DNA of 64,000 bases from AC-32 sp963728765 (GCA_963728765.1 CAVSKX010000002.1:248001-312000); one strand, 5' to 3'. Positions 31,931 to 41,062 are shown, counted from the stretch's first letter. Made by a program: numbers and translations. Notes: generated from the sequence alone by a model not told the origin.

Positions 31931-31957
31931 ATCCGGCCCAGGCTAGATCTCGCCTGC

Positions 31958-32384
31958 ATGCGCGTCTCCGCCAAGGTCGACTACGCCGTCCGTGCCGGCG
32001 CCGAGCTCGCCACCGCCCGGGCGCCGAGCCGGTGAAGGGCGACACGATCGCGAGAGCGCAGGCATCCCGCTCAAGTTCCTCGAGAACATCCTGCTCGACC
32101 TCAAGCACGCGGGCCTCGTCCAGAGCCAGCGCGGCGCCGAGGGCGGCTACTGGCTCGCGAAGGAGCCGTCGGAGATCTCCGTGGCCGACGTGATCCGCGC
32201 GGTCGAAGGGCCGATCGCCAACGTGCGCGGGGAGCGGCCCGAGCAGGTCGAGTACGCGGGCGCGGCCGAGGCCCTGCGCGAGGTCTGGATCGCCGTGCGC
32301 GGCAACCTCCGCGCGGTGCTGGAGACGGTGACGCTGGCGGATGTCGCGGCCGGGGAGCTCCCGGACGCGGTTACCCCGAAGTGA
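31958..32384 (+). pseudogene. Rrf2-family regulator with two -1 frameshifts
   Basis: An ATG at 31958 encodes the classic Rrf2 start MRVSAKVDYAVRAGAELATA. The continuation 'AEPVKGDTIARAQ' lies in a second frame, and 'GIPLKFLENILLDLKHAGLV' with 'RGAEGGYWLAKEPSEISVAD' in a third. Each switch is explained by one missing base in a G-run, near 32019-32022 and 32060-32063. As written the product would stop after about 25 residues. The winged helix is recognisable and no cluster-binding cysteines are present. A TAGATC (31944-31949) lies 8 nt before the ATG. Gene decay or an assembly error cannot be told apart here. Confidence 0.7.
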
Positions 32385-32575
32385 ACGGATTCTTTTCCGA
32401 CGAGCAGGTTGATGTCCGGGTCGAGCGAGAGGGCGACCAGGTCGGCGGCCACCGCGGGCCTGGTCGCCGGAGGCGCCATCCGACTGACTGAAGTCGGTGC
32501 CGCTTCCGGCGGAGGTCTGCTGGAAGGCCGAGATGATCTTTCCGTACGCGTCTTTGGGGGTGGAGTGCGCCGGAC
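32385..32575. other. Gap with no convincing gene
   Basis: About 190 nt between the Rrf2 fragment and the PLP enzyme. A minus-strand frame contains 'DLVALSLDPDINLLVGK', which looks faintly protein-like, but it has no sensible start, ribosome-binding site or end. I see nothing else here. Confidence 0.3.
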
Positions 32576-32581
32576 TAGAGT
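32576..32581 (+). promoter_or_regulatory. -10 element of Cys/Met PLP enzyme gene (leaderless)
   Basis: TAGAGT, 8 nt before the GTG at 32590. It decides the start. Confidence 0.6.
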
Positions 32582-32589
32582 CCGAGTTC

Positions 32590-33549
32590 GTGGAGCCCCT
32601 CGACCGCGCAACGATCTGGCCGTACCGCGACGGGGAGCCGGGCGAGCTCTACTACCAGCGCTACGCGCATCCGAACGCCCTCAGGGTCGAGCGACAGCTG
32701 GCGGAGCTCGAGGGCGGCGAAGCGCTCGTTTTCCCGTCCGGGGCCGGCGCGACGACGGCGCTCGTGCTCACGCTGCTGGAGCCTGGGCAGACGATCGCGC
32801 TCGCCCGCGGCTGTTACTACGGCACGGGTGTCCTGTTCGCCGCGCTCGAGCGCTGGGGCTTACGGCACTTCGAGTTCGACCAGACCGGGGCGCCACCCGA
32901 CGGAGTCGACCTGGTCTGGCTCGAGGCGCCCTCGAACCCGTTTCTCGAGCTGCCCGACCTCGAGGCGGCGGTCGCGCACCCGGCCCGTGTGGTGGTGGAC
33001 TCGACCGCCGCGACGCCCGTGTACCTCCGCCCGCTCGAGCACGGCGCCGACTTCGCTCTCCACAGCGCGACGAAGTTCCTCGGCGGCCACCACGACGTCC
33101 TCCTCGGCGCAGTCGCGTGCCGCTCCCCGGAGCACGCGGGGCAACTGCGCGACTTCCGCAGCCGTTCCGGCATCGTCGCCGCACCCGACCCGTGCTGGCT
33201 GCTCTCGCGCTCGCTGAAGACGTTGCACGTACGGATGGAGCGACACACGCGCAGCGCCACCGAGATCGCCGCCCGGCTTCGCTCGCATCCCGCGGTCGAG
33301 GTCGTCCGCTATCCGGGGTTCGGAGGGCTTCTCTCCTTCGACGTCGCGGACGGCGAGGCCGCACGCCGCGTCGAGACCTCGCTGCGGACAATCGAGAACG
33401 CAACGAGCCTGGGCGGCGTGCGCTCGGTGCTGGAATCGCGTACGCGCTGGGAAGGCGACCGGGTTCCGCCCGGGTTGTTGCGGCTCAGCGTCGGGCTCGA
33501 GGACGTCGAGGAGCTCTGGAGCGACCTCGAGCGCGCGCTCGCTGCATGA
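32590..33549 (+). CDS. Cys/Met-metabolism PLP enzyme (cystathionine gamma-synthase/lyase-like)
   Basis: 319 residues, shorter than the usual 380-400. PLP features: 'YYQRYAHPNALRVERQLAEL' N-terminal helix, FPSGAGATTAL, APSNPFLEL, DSTAATPVY, and Schiff-base lysine in ALHSATKFLGGHHD. The C-terminal domain ends LRLSVGLEDVEELWSDL, as in the family. It handles gamma-substituted sulfur amino acids; gamma-synthase, gamma-lyase and beta-lyase activities cannot be separated. The GTG at 32590 is chosen from TAGAGT 8 nt upstream. Its stop overlaps the next gene as ATGA. Confidence 0.85.
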   Translation: MEPLDRATIWPYRDGEPGELYYQRYAHPNALRVERQLAELEGGEALVFPSGAGATTALVLTLLEPGQTIALARGCYYGTGVLFAALERWGLRHFEFDQTGAPPDGVDLVWLEAPSNPFLELPDLEAAVAHPARVVVDSTAATPVYLRPLEHGADFALHSATKFLGGHHDVLLGAVACRSPEHAGQLRDFRSRSGIVAAPDPCWLLSRSLKTLHVRMERHTRSATEIAARLRSHPAVEVVRYPGFGGLLSFDVADGEAARRVETSLRTIENATSLGGVRSVLESRTRWEGDRVPPGLLRLSVGLEDVEELWSDLERALAA

Positions 33550-34793
33550 GGGTCGTCTTCTTCCCCGAGGGCGCGTTCGGGCCGACCAACAACTGCGTCG
33601 GAATCGGCCGCGTCCTGCGCGAACGCGGCGTCGACGTCACCTTCGTCGTCGAGGAGTCCTTCGCCGGGACGCTCCAGGCGCAGGGGTTCGAAGAGGCGCT
33701 GATGCGGCTGAAGCCGCCACCGGAGGTCGAGGAGGCGCCCGGCCAGTTCTGGAAGGACTTCGTCCGCGACACGGCCCCGGAGTTCCGCAAGCCGACGATC
33801 GAGCAGCTGGAGACGTTCATCCTCCCGGTCTGGCAGGAGCTCGTCGACGGCGCACGCTACGTGGACGAACGGCTGCACGAGATCTTCGGCGAGCTCGAGC
33901 CGGACGTGATCGTCGAAGACAACGTGGTCGCCTTCCCGGCGGTGCCGGCCTCGGGGCGACCGTGGGTTCGGATCGTCTCCTGCAACCCGCTCGAGCTGAA
34001 GGACCCGGCGCTGCCGCCGACCTTCTCCGGCTACCCGACCGGCGACCGGGCGGCATGGGGCGAGTTCCGCGAGCGCTACCGAGAGTTGCACGAGCCGCTC
34101 CTGGCCGAGTTCTCGGCCTTCTGCGAGGAGCGCGGCGCGCCGCCGCTCCCCGACCTCGAGTTCATCCACGAGTCGCCGTTCCTCAACCTCTACCTGTACC
34201 CGGCCGAGGCCGACTACCGGCGGTCGGAGCCGCTCGGCGACCACTGGCACAGCCTCGACTCCTGCGTGCGCGAGGTCGACGAGGAGTTCGAGCCGCCGCC
34301 CGGCGACGGGGCGCTCGTCTACGTCAGCCTCGGCAGCCTCGGCTCCGCGGACGTCGAGCTGATGAACCGCCTGGTCGCCGCTCTGGCCGAGACGCCTCAC
34401 CGCTACGTCGTCAGCAAGGGGCCCCAGCACGACCTGATCGAGCTGGCGCCGAACATGACGGGCGCCGAGTTCCTGCCGCAGCCGGCCATCCTCCCCCACG
34501 TCGACCTGGTGATCACGCACGGAGGCAACAACACCGTCACGGAGTCGATTCATTTCGGAAAGCCGATGGTCGTGCTGCCGCTCTTCTGGGACCAGCACGA
34601 CAACGCGCAGCGCATGGCCGAATGCGGGTTCGGCGTCCGCCAGGCCACCTACGAGTTCGAGGACGAACAGCTGCACGAGGCGATCGACCGGCTCCTCGCT
34701 TCGCCGAACAAGCAGCTCCAGCGAGCCTCGTCGCGCCTCCAGACGAGCCCCGGCACGACGCGTGCCGCGGATCTGATCCAGTCGCTGGCGTAG
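33546..34793 (+). CDS. UGT/MGT-family GT-B glycosyltransferase
   Basis: 415 residues. The N-terminal acceptor domain starts RVVFFPEGAFGPTNN. The C-terminal donor domain has the family-1 signature 'ILPHVDLVITHGGNNTVTES', then PMVVLPLFWDQHDNAQRM, with the HGG and DQ pair that binds the UDP-sugar. Members glycosylate small molecules, macrolides or lipids; the acceptor here is unknown. It overlaps the PLP enzyme by 4 nt (ATGA). Coupling to a sulfur amino acid enzyme suggests a shared product but proves nothing. Confidence 0.85.
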   Translation: MRVVFFPEGAFGPTNNCVGIGRVLRERGVDVTFVVEESFAGTLQAQGFEEALMRLKPPPEVEEAPGQFWKDFVRDTAPEFRKPTIEQLETFILPVWQELVDGARYVDERLHEIFGELEPDVIVEDNVVAFPAVPASGRPWVRIVSCNPLELKDPALPPTFSGYPTGDRAAWGEFRERYRELHEPLLAEFSAFCEERGAPPLPDLEFIHESPFLNLYLYPAEADYRRSEPLGDHWHSLDSCVREVDEEFEPPPGDGALVYVSLGSLGSADVELMNRLVAALAETPHRYVVSKGPQHDLIELAPNMTGAEFLPQPAILPHVDLVITHGGNNTVTESIHFGKPMVVLPLFWDQHDNAQRMAECGFGVRQATYEFEDEQLHEAIDRLLASPNKQLQRASSRLQTSPGTTRAADLIQSLA

Positions 34794-34824
34794 GGGGCGG
34801 CGCGGCCGCAGGTGCGCCGCCCCC
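34793..34824. terminator. Bidirectional terminator hairpin
   Basis: Arms GGGGGCGGCGC and GCGCCGCCCCC pair perfectly (11 bp) around a 10-nt loop. It lies exactly between convergent genes ending at 34793 and 34835. No T-tract. Confidence 0.7.
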
Positions 34825-34834
34825 GGCGCCTAGC

Positions 34835-35899
34835 TCAGTTCGGCGCGATCGTGCCGAACAGCCCGTGCGTCTCGTCGTCCGGGCCGGCGGTGAAGAACAG
34901 CTGTCCTGCGGTGCCGTTGTTCCCGCCCTGGCTGACCTGGAGAGCCCAGAGCCCGTCGATCGTGAGCGACCGGTTATCCGAGCCGCGCAGCTCGCCGTCG
35001 TGCACGAACTGCCCAGGGCTGACCTCCCGGAAGGCGTTGATCTGCCCGTCGCCGAAGTTGCCGACGAGCAGGTCGCCCGCGAAGGCGCCGAAACTCGCCG
35101 GCGCGATCGCGAGGCCCCACGGCGCGTTCAGCTGGCCGTGGCCGGTGATCCCGCCGAGCAGGTTGCCCGCGAGGTCGTAGACGTCCACCCGTCCGCGGCC
35201 CTGGCCGGCTATCTCGTCCTCGGCGTCCTCGTCCTGTTTCGCGTACGCGACGAACACACGGCCGCCGAGCACCTGGACGTTGAAGGGCGCGAAGCCCGCG
35301 GGCAGCGACGGATCCTCGAAGCCACTGTTGGGCACCAGCCCGAAGCCGCCGTCGAGGACGTCGATTCGCGCGTTGTGGAAGTCGGCCGCGTACAGCCGCG
35401 GCCCGCTCGACGTGTCGGCGATCGCGAGCCCCTTGTAGATCGCGTCGACGTTCGAGCGGTCCTTGACGACGATCGCCGTCGTGCCCTGTGCGCCGTTCCA
35501 GCCGCGGATGATGCCGTCCTCGCCGTCGAACAGGAACAGCGCCTTGCCGCCCGTCGGCAGCGCGAAGCCGGCCGTCGGATTGAAGACCGTGCCGGTCGGG
35601 CCGCCCGGCACCGAGACGATGAGTCCTTGCTTTGTCCCGGCGCCGTTGTACAGCGTCGATCTGTCCGTTCCGTTGTCGGACACCCACCACGGGCTCGTCG
35701 CGCTCGAGGTGAGCCCCCACGGATTGACGAGGTCCGGGTCGAGCACCGGGGCCACGCCCGGCTGGTCCGACACCAGTGGGTTGACGGTGAACTCGGTCGG
35801 CTGCGCCGCGCTCAGCGGCGCGGCCACGACCAGCGCGGCGAACGCAAGCAGCGCGATCACGAGCACCGCCCGTCGCCGTGTGAACCCTCGCTTTGACAT
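34835..35899 (-). CDS. Secreted TIGR03118-family beta-propeller protein
   Basis: 354 residues. A signal peptide (about residues 9-31 after KRGFTRRR) is followed by a repetitive beta-propeller with NPWGL, 'SPWWVSDNGTDRSTLYNGAG', GTVFNPT, LNAPWGLAIAP and GDLLVGNFGDG. This arrangement matches the TIGR03118 family (NHL-like, secreted). Function unknown. The ATG at 35899 is chosen over a GTG at 35908; GGGAG and GGGGG lie upstream. Confidence 0.85.
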   Translation of the reverse strand: MSKRGFTRRRAVLVIALLAFAALVVAAPLSAAQPTEFTVNPLVSDQPGVAPVLDPDLVNPWGLTSSATSPWWVSDNGTDRSTLYNGAGTKQGLIVSVPGGPTGTVFNPTAGFALPTGGKALFLFDGEDGIIRGWNGAQGTTAIVVKDRSNVDAIYKGLAIADTSSGPRLYAADFHNARIDVLDGGFGLVPNSGFEDPSLPAGFAPFNVQVLGGRVFVAYAKQDEDAEDEIAGQGRGRVDVYDLAGNLLGGITGHGQLNAPWGLAIAPASFGAFAGDLLVGNFGDGQINAFREVSPGQFVHDGELRGSDNRSLTIDGLWALQVSQGGNNGTAGQLFFTAGPDDETHGLFGTIAPN

Positions 35900-35967
35900 A
35901 TCCCCCACTCCCTTCGGCGGTCTTGTTCCCCACGTTGGCTACGGGAGCGGGAGCAAAGCGGTTTCAG

Positions 35968-36041
35968 AGCCGGAGGCGGGATTCGAACCCGCGACCCCCT
36001 GCTTACAAGGCAGGCGCTCTGACCAGCTGAGCTACTCCGGC
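35968..36041 (-). tRNA. tRNA-Thr (anticodon TGT)
   Basis: On the minus strand the acceptor arms GCCGGAG/CTCCGGC, D-arm GCTC...GAGC, anticodon stem CCTGC/GCAGG with loop CTTGTAA (anticodon TGT), variable loop, and T-arm GCGGG-TTCGAAT-CCCGC are all complete. Length 74 nt with T as discriminator; CCA is not encoded. It lies 8 nt downstream of the clpP stop on the same strand. Confidence 0.97.
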
Positions 36042-36049
36042 GCTTTGGC

Positions 36050-36649
36050 TCAGCCTAGCGCCGGCCGGCTGGTGAGGACTTCGTCGATCAGCCCGTACTC
36101 GACGGCTTCCGCGGCCGTCATGAAGTGGTCGCGGTCGGTGTCCTGCGAGACGCGGTCGAGGGGCTGGCCGGTGTGGTCGGCGATAATGCTCTCCACGCGC
36201 TTCTTCAGGTCGAGCACCTCGCGGGCGCGGATCTCGACGTCGGAGGCCTGGCCGCCGAACTGCCCCGTCCAGACCTGGTGGATCAGGATCTTCGCGTTCG
36301 GCAGGGCGCTGCGCTTGCCCCTTGCCCCGGCCGCAAGCAGCACCGCTCCCATCGACATCGCGATCCCGACGCAGATCGTGCGCACGTCGGGCTTCACGAA
36401 GGTCATCGTGTCGTAGATCGCGAGGCCGGCGTACACGTCCCCGCCGGGTGAGTTCACGTAGAGGCTGATGTCCTTGTCGGGGTCGTCCGACTCGAGGTGC
36501 AGGAGCTGCGCGACGACGACGTTCGCGACCTCGTCGTCGATCGCCGAGCCGACCATCACGATCCGGTCGTTCAGCAGCCGTGAATAGATGTCGAACGACC
36601 GCTCGCCGCGGGAGGTCTGCTCGATCACCATCGGCACGAGCGGGTTCAT
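36050..36649 (-). CDS. clpP: ATP-dependent Clp protease proteolytic subunit
   Basis: 199 residues, normal ClpP length. Catalytic Ser in GIAMSMGAV, His in ILIHQ and Asp in DTDRDHF, with the NSPGGDVYAG oxyanion strand. It forms the tetradecameric chamber served by ClpC (encoded at 56-59 kb) and ClpX. It is the last gene of a three-gene operon; its ATG overlaps the preceding stop (ATGA). It is unusual that a DNA-binding protein and an unknown protein lead the operon. Confidence 0.96.
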   Translation of the reverse strand: MNPLVPMVIEQTSRGERSFDIYSRLLNDRIVMVGSAIDDEVANVVVAQLLHLESDDPDKDISLYVNSPGGDVYAGLAIYDTMTFVKPDVRTICVGIAMSMGAVLLAAGARGKRSALPNAKILIHQVWTGQFGGQASDVEIRAREVLDLKKRVESIIADHTGQPLDRVSQDTDRDHFMTAAEAVEYGLIDEVLTSRPALG

Positions 36650-37104
36650 GCGGGCACCGCCTCCTCGACCGGCGCGAGCACGTGCACCGGCACGCCGTAG
36701 GCGCGCAGCGCCTCCGCGACCTCGTCGGCGTTCTCGACCGCAGCCGGAACGAAGATCTCGACCGGCCGCGCGAGCTCGCCGCGCCAGGCCGTCGCGCCCT
36801 CGAGCACCGCGCCCCAGAGCAGCACCCGGCCGAAGACGCGCTCCTCGGCGCCCACGGCGAGGTAGTGGTCCCAGGCGCCCAGCTCACGGCCGGCGTGGAT
36901 GCCGCACTCGCACCCGATCGCCGGCGCCTCGTGGGCGACGTGCACGTGGCGGCGGCAGGTCGCGCGCACAGGCTCGTCGACGGGCCACGCGTCGCCGTAG
37001 AGGACGCTCAGCAGGGCACCGTCCTCGACCCGCCAGACCTTCCAGCCGACGGCCGGCCGGAGCGCCTCGGCGCCCCAGACCCGCTCGATCCGCTCGATCC
37101 TCAT
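36646..37104 (-). CDS. Uncharacterised protein in the clpP operon
   Basis: 152 residues: a compact alpha/beta protein with 'GWKVWRVEDGALLSVLYGDA', a CRRHVHV segment, a CECGIH motif around residue 65-70 and a C-terminal domain ending 'VHVLAPVEEAVPA'. The C and H residues might bind zinc. Similar short proteins of unknown function occur in actinobacteria and their phages. The ATG at 37104 overlaps the HTH gene stop and its own stop overlaps clpP, so all three are translated together. Confidence 0.7.
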   Translation of the reverse strand: MRIERIERVWGAEALRPAVGWKVWRVEDGALLSVLYGDAWPVDEPVRATCRRHVHVAHEAPAIGCECGIHAGRELGAWDHYLAVGAEERVFGRVLLWGAVLEGATAWRGELARPVEIFVPAAVENADEVAEALRAYGVPVHVLAPVEEAVPA

Positions 37105-37505
37105 TCCTCCGCGGCGAGCCACGCGAGAATCGCCTCGCGCGAGAACCGCCACTCCTCCCCCACCTTGCGACCCGGCAGCTCACCCTGTTCGGCGAGCTCG
37201 ACCACCGTCTCCTCCTCGACCTGCAGCAGCCCCGCGAGCTGCGCGGGTGTGAGGATCTCGAGCTCGGCGGCCGGCCGGAACGAGTGCTGCCCGACCGACC
37301 ACTCCGCGTGCGCGACCTCCATCGGACCGGCGACCTCCCGCGTCCAGACCGGGTCCTCGGGATCGAACTGGGCGACGAGCTTCGTGATCAGCTCGCGCTT
37401 CGGCCTACCCAGGACGTCGGCCGCGCGGTGGAGCTTCTCGGCCTCCGCCGTCGGGATTCGCACGAACAGCGCGGTGTAGTCGTTCTCTCGCCGTGGTCTC
37501 GCCAT
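37101..37505 (-). CDS. Two-domain DNA-binding protein (RHH-like + excisionase-type HTH)
   Basis: 134 residues. The N-terminal part 'DYTALFVRIPTAEAEKLHRA' then 'LGRPKRELITKLVAQF' resembles a ribbon-helix-helix module. The C-terminal part is an HTH_17/excisionase helix-turn-helix ('LTPAQLAGLLQVEEETVVEL', then 'LPGRKVGEEWRFSREAILAW'). The ATG is 4 nt from a cluster of GATATC palindromes, so it is very likely an autoregulator of the clpP operon. The three genes overlap by 4 nt each. Confidence 0.8.
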   Translation of the reverse strand: MARPRRENDYTALFVRIPTAEAEKLHRAADVLGRPKRELITKLVAQFDPEDPVWTREVAGPMEVAHAEWSVGQHSFRPAAELEILTPAQLAGLLQVEEETVVELAEQGELPGRKVGEEWRFSREAILAWLAAEE

Positions 37506-37509
37506 TGCA

Positions 37510-37535
37510 GATATCTAGATATCAAAAAGATATCT
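37510..37535. promoter_or_regulatory. GATATC operator cluster of the clpP operon
   Basis: GATATC occurs at 37510-37515, 37518-37523 and 37529-37534. The first two make the 14-bp palindrome GATATCTAGATATC; the last two form AGATATC-AAAAA-GATATCT. It is an AT-rich island directly before the ATG at 37505, and also close to the divergent sigma-fragment gene. Confidence 0.7.
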
Positions 37536-37579
37536 CGGCCGCAAGGCGTTACCTCCGGCTGATGCGATAGATGAGGCGG

Positions 37580-37753
37580 ATGGAAGATCTCGCCGAGCCG
37601 TCGTTGGACGAGCGCTACGCCGAGCTCCTGCGCTTCGTTCGCCGGCGCACCACTTCCGACGCCGAGGCCGAAGAGATCACACAGTCGGTCTTCGCGCAGG
37701 CCGCCGCGAGGCTGGACGCGGCCGCACGTGCGCTGGAGCCGTTCTCGCCGTAG
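37580..37753 (+). pseudogene. Truncated ECF sigma-factor region-2 fragment
   Basis: 57 residues from the ATG at 37580 (or 60 from 37571). 'RYAELLRFVRRRTTSDAEAE' followed by EITQSVFAQAAARLD is the start of sigma region 2 of an ECF/sigma-70-like protein. The frame ends in TAG at 37753, just before the convergent sigH gene, with no region 4. It is a remnant or a micro-protein. It shares the GATATC control region with the divergent clpP operon. Confidence 0.5.
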
Positions 37754-37756
37754 GCG

Positions 37757-38419
37757 CTACTGCAGGACTTGCCGCGATTGCTGGTGCGCGAGCACCTTGC
37801 GCTTCACGCGCTGGAGCGCGTTGTCGATCGTCTTCGTGTCGCAGCCGAGTTGATCGGCCATCGTCTCGTACGACTCGCCCTCGAGGTAGAGCTTGAGCGC
37901 GTCGGCCTCGAGCTTCGAGAGGCCGGTGCCGAGCGTGAAGACCAGGCTCTGCAGCTCTTCGGTCGAGATCACGCAGACGGAGGGGTCGTCGACGGACGGG
38001 CCGGGGAGCGCGTCGCCGAGTGTGCAGTCGCCGTCGGACTCCTGGCCCGCGGGGGTGTGGCTGAACGACACGTAGGTGTTCAGCGGCGCGTGCTTGAAGC
38101 GAGTCGCCGTCTTGATCGCGGTGATGATCTGCCGCGTCACGCAGAGCTCGGCGAAGCTGCGGAACGACGACTTGTCGGGGCTGAAGTCGCGCACCGCCTT
38201 GTAGAGCCCGATCAGGCCCTCCTGGATCAGGTCCTCCGCGTCGCCGCCGGCGAGGAAGTACGAGCTGGCCTTCAGCCGGACGAAGCCTGAGTAGCGGCGG
38301 ATGAGCTCGTCGAGCGCTTTCTGGTCGCCGTTCCGCGCACGCATGACGAGCTGCAGGTCGGCGAGCTCTCGCTGGAGCTTCTGCGGCGAGTGAGCGGTCT
38401 GCGCGGTGCGGGCTGGCAC
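37757..38419 (-). CDS. sigH: RNA polymerase sigma factor, SigH-like
   Basis: 220 residues. Sigma region 2 (about residues 26-95: DEDL-like 'AEDLIQEGLIGLYKAVRDF' and 'FRSFAELCVTRQIITAIKTA') and region 4.2 (about 165-210: 'SKLEADALKLYLEGESYETM', 'QLGCDTKTIDNALQRVKRKV'). Its position after rlmB and yacP is that of Bacillus sigH. The frame opens at 38479, but a promoter (-35 TTGTAA, 17 nt, -10 TATCTT at 38478-38483) overlaps that codon. GTG 38419, with AGGAGAG 6-7 nt upstream, is the likely start. GTG 38461 is possible. Confidence 0.9.
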   Translation of the reverse strand: MPARTAQTAHSPQKLQRELADLQLVMRARNGDQKALDELIRRYSGFVRLKASSYFLAGGDAEDLIQEGLIGLYKAVRDFSPDKSSFRSFAELCVTRQIITAIKTATRFKHAPLNTYVSFSHTPAGQESDGDCTLGDALPGPSVDDPSVCVISTEELQSLVFTLGTGLSKLEADALKLYLEGESYETMADQLGCDTKTIDNALQRVKRKVLAHQQSRQVLQ

Positions 38420-38477
38420 GGCACTCTCCTGTCGAGGACGGGCAAGCTGCTCAGGCCTCACCCTGAGGTTGACGGTC

Positions 38478-38521
38478 AAGATAGCAAGGTCCCAACACGT
38501 TTACAAGACCTTGCGTGTTGG
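38478..38521 (-). promoter_or_regulatory. sigH promoter overlapped by interleaved inverted repeats
   Basis: Minus-strand promoter: TTGTAA (38501-38506), 17 nt, TATCTT (38478-38483). Over it lie two interleaved inverted repeats: CAAGGTC (38485-38491) with GACCTTG (38507-38513), and CCAACACG (38492-38499) with CGTGTTGG (38514-38521). The order A-B-gap-A'-B' with contiguous arms is unusual. Confidence 0.7.
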
Positions 38522-38526
38522 TGAAC

Positions 38527-38967
38527 TTAACCGGACCTTTGCCCTCTGCGCAGCTTCTCCAAGCGTTTTCGCGTCTCTTCGTCCACGCGATCCCGTAGCT
38601 GCGATCGGCCCGGGTCCTCGTGTCTCGGCGACTCGAGGTCGTGCAGGAAGGCTCGCGAGCTGCGCTTCTGCACCTCCTGCCCGGACGTGCCGCGAACCGC
38701 TGAGTCGGAGGAGACGAGACAGACCGCCTCGGTGCGTCGGTGCTCGGCCGCGAGCCGCTCGAGCAGCGCGTCGGCGTGGTCGGCGTAGCGAACCTCGAGC
38801 GGGCCGTGCGCGCGGTCCTCCCCCACCCCGTCGAAGACGATCACCCCACGCGCGCCCTGAACGGCGACGAAGCTGGCCAGCGCGTCGACCAGCTCGCGCG
38901 GATCCTCGAACTCGCCGGCGTGGAGCAGGTTGTAGCCGTCGAACAGGTACAGAGTCGGCTCAGCCAC
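38527..38967 (-). CDS. yacP: YacP/Rae1-like NYN-domain endoribonuclease
   Basis: 146 residues. PIN/NYN-like fold with TLYLFDGYNLLH at the start (catalytic Asp), 'GVIVFDGVG' and 'AVCLVSSDSAVRG', matching Bacillus YacP (Rae1), a ribosome-associated mRNA endonuclease. It lies between rlmB and sigH exactly as in Bacillus. The GTG at 38967 overlaps the end of rlmB by 8 nt. Confidence 0.87.
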   Translation of the reverse strand: MAEPTLYLFDGYNLLHAGEFEDPRELVDALASFVAVQGARGVIVFDGVGEDRAHGPLEVRYADHADALLERLAAEHRRTEAVCLVSSDSAVRGTSGQEVQKRSSRAFLHDLESPRHEDPGRSQLRDRVDEETRKRLEKLRRGQRSG

Positions 38968-39676
38968 GCTGCCGCCTGGCCTCGTACAGCAGCAATGCTG
39001 CCGCGACGCTGACGTTCAGCGACTCGACCCCGCCGTAGAGCGGGATGGAGATCGCGTCGTCGCAGGTACGGCGCACGAGTGGGCGGAGACCCTTGCCCTC
39101 GGCGCCGAGCACGAACACCGCGCCGCCGGAGAGGTCGGCCTGCCACAGCGAGGTCTCCGCCTCCCCCGCCGCCCCCCAGATCCACAGGTGCGGCCCTTTG
39201 ATCTCGCCGAGGTAGCGCGCAAGGTTCTTCACGACCGCGACGCGGACGTGCTCGACCGCCCCCGCCGAGGCGCGCACGACCGCTGGCGTGATCCGCGCCG
39301 AGTTGTGCGCCGGGAGAACGACGCCGTCGGCCCCCACGCCCTCGACGCTGCGGATCACCGCGCCCAGGTTCCGCGGATCGGTGACGGAATCCAGCACGGC
39401 GAGCAGCGGCACGGGTCCGGCCGCGAGCTCGTGGGCGTCCGCGTAGCGGTAGGGCTCGACGCGCGCGACGACGCCCTGGTGATCATGCGTGCCGGCCTCC
39501 GCGGTGAGCTCGCGCTCGAGCTTGACCTGGACGCGCGGCCCGTCGTCTTCAAGCCACGGTTCGGCTTTGAGCGCCCGTGTCGTCGCCAGGAGCTCGAGCA
39601 CCTCGCGCGGCCCGCGCAGCGCCTCCCGAACGGGGCGCCGTCCGTAGACGAGCTCAGAGCTCACTCCACTGACCAT
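38960..39676 (-). CDS. rlmB: 23S rRNA 2'-O-ribose methyltransferase, TrmH/SpoU family
   Basis: About 238 residues. N-terminal substrate-binding domain ('ELVYGRRPVREALRGPREVL'), then the SPOUT domain with motifs 1-3: LDSVTDPRNLGAVIRS, VFVLGAEGKGLRPLV and IPLYGGVESLNVSVAAALLL. It probably methylates G2251-equivalent in 23S rRNA (RlmB/YacO). ATGs at 39682 and 39676 and a GTG at 39664 are all possible starts; none has a strong ribosome-binding site. Confidence 0.88.
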   Translation of the reverse strand: MVSGVSSELVYGRRPVREALRGPREVLELLATTRALKAEPWLEDDGPRVQVKLERELTAEAGTHDHQGVVARVEPYRYADAHELAAGPVPLLAVLDSVTDPRNLGAVIRSVEGVGADGVVLPAHNSARITPAVVRASAGAVEHVRVAVVKNLARYLGEIKGPHLWIWGAAGEAETSLWQADLSGGAVFVLGAEGKGLRPLVRRTCDDAISIPLYGGVESLNVSVAAALLLYEARRQRG

Positions 39677-39718
39677 CCGCATCGACACGTCACGGTGCGC
39701 GCGTCCCGAGAACCTGCG

Positions 39719-39772
39719 TTAGACGGCCGCACAGGCAAAGCCTGCACGGCCCCTATGGTCGGCGCTGCCAAG

Positions 39773-39785
<13 letters not shown>
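39719..39785 (+). repeat. Intergenic palindromic element, copy 1
   Basis: Starts TTAGACGGCCGC and contains hairpin I (CAGGC-AAA-GCCTG, extended by GGCCG/CGGCC) and hairpin II (GGCGCTG/CAGCGCC). It shares about 40 of 45 positions with the copy at 52720-52784 and the same plan with 49519-49580. It overlaps the last codons of cysS. Confidence 0.7.

Positions 39786-41048
<1,263 letters not shown>

Positions 41049-41062
<14 letters not shown>

Noticed and set aside
32147..32611. Minus-strand frame containing 'DLVALSLDPDINLLVGK'
   Set aside because: No start, ribosome-binding site or family match, and it overlaps the Rrf2 gene and the PLP-enzyme promoter.
33309..34676. 455-residue minus-strand frame under the glycosyltransferase
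   Set aside because: Composition mirrors the plus-strand gene and contains no recognisable motif.
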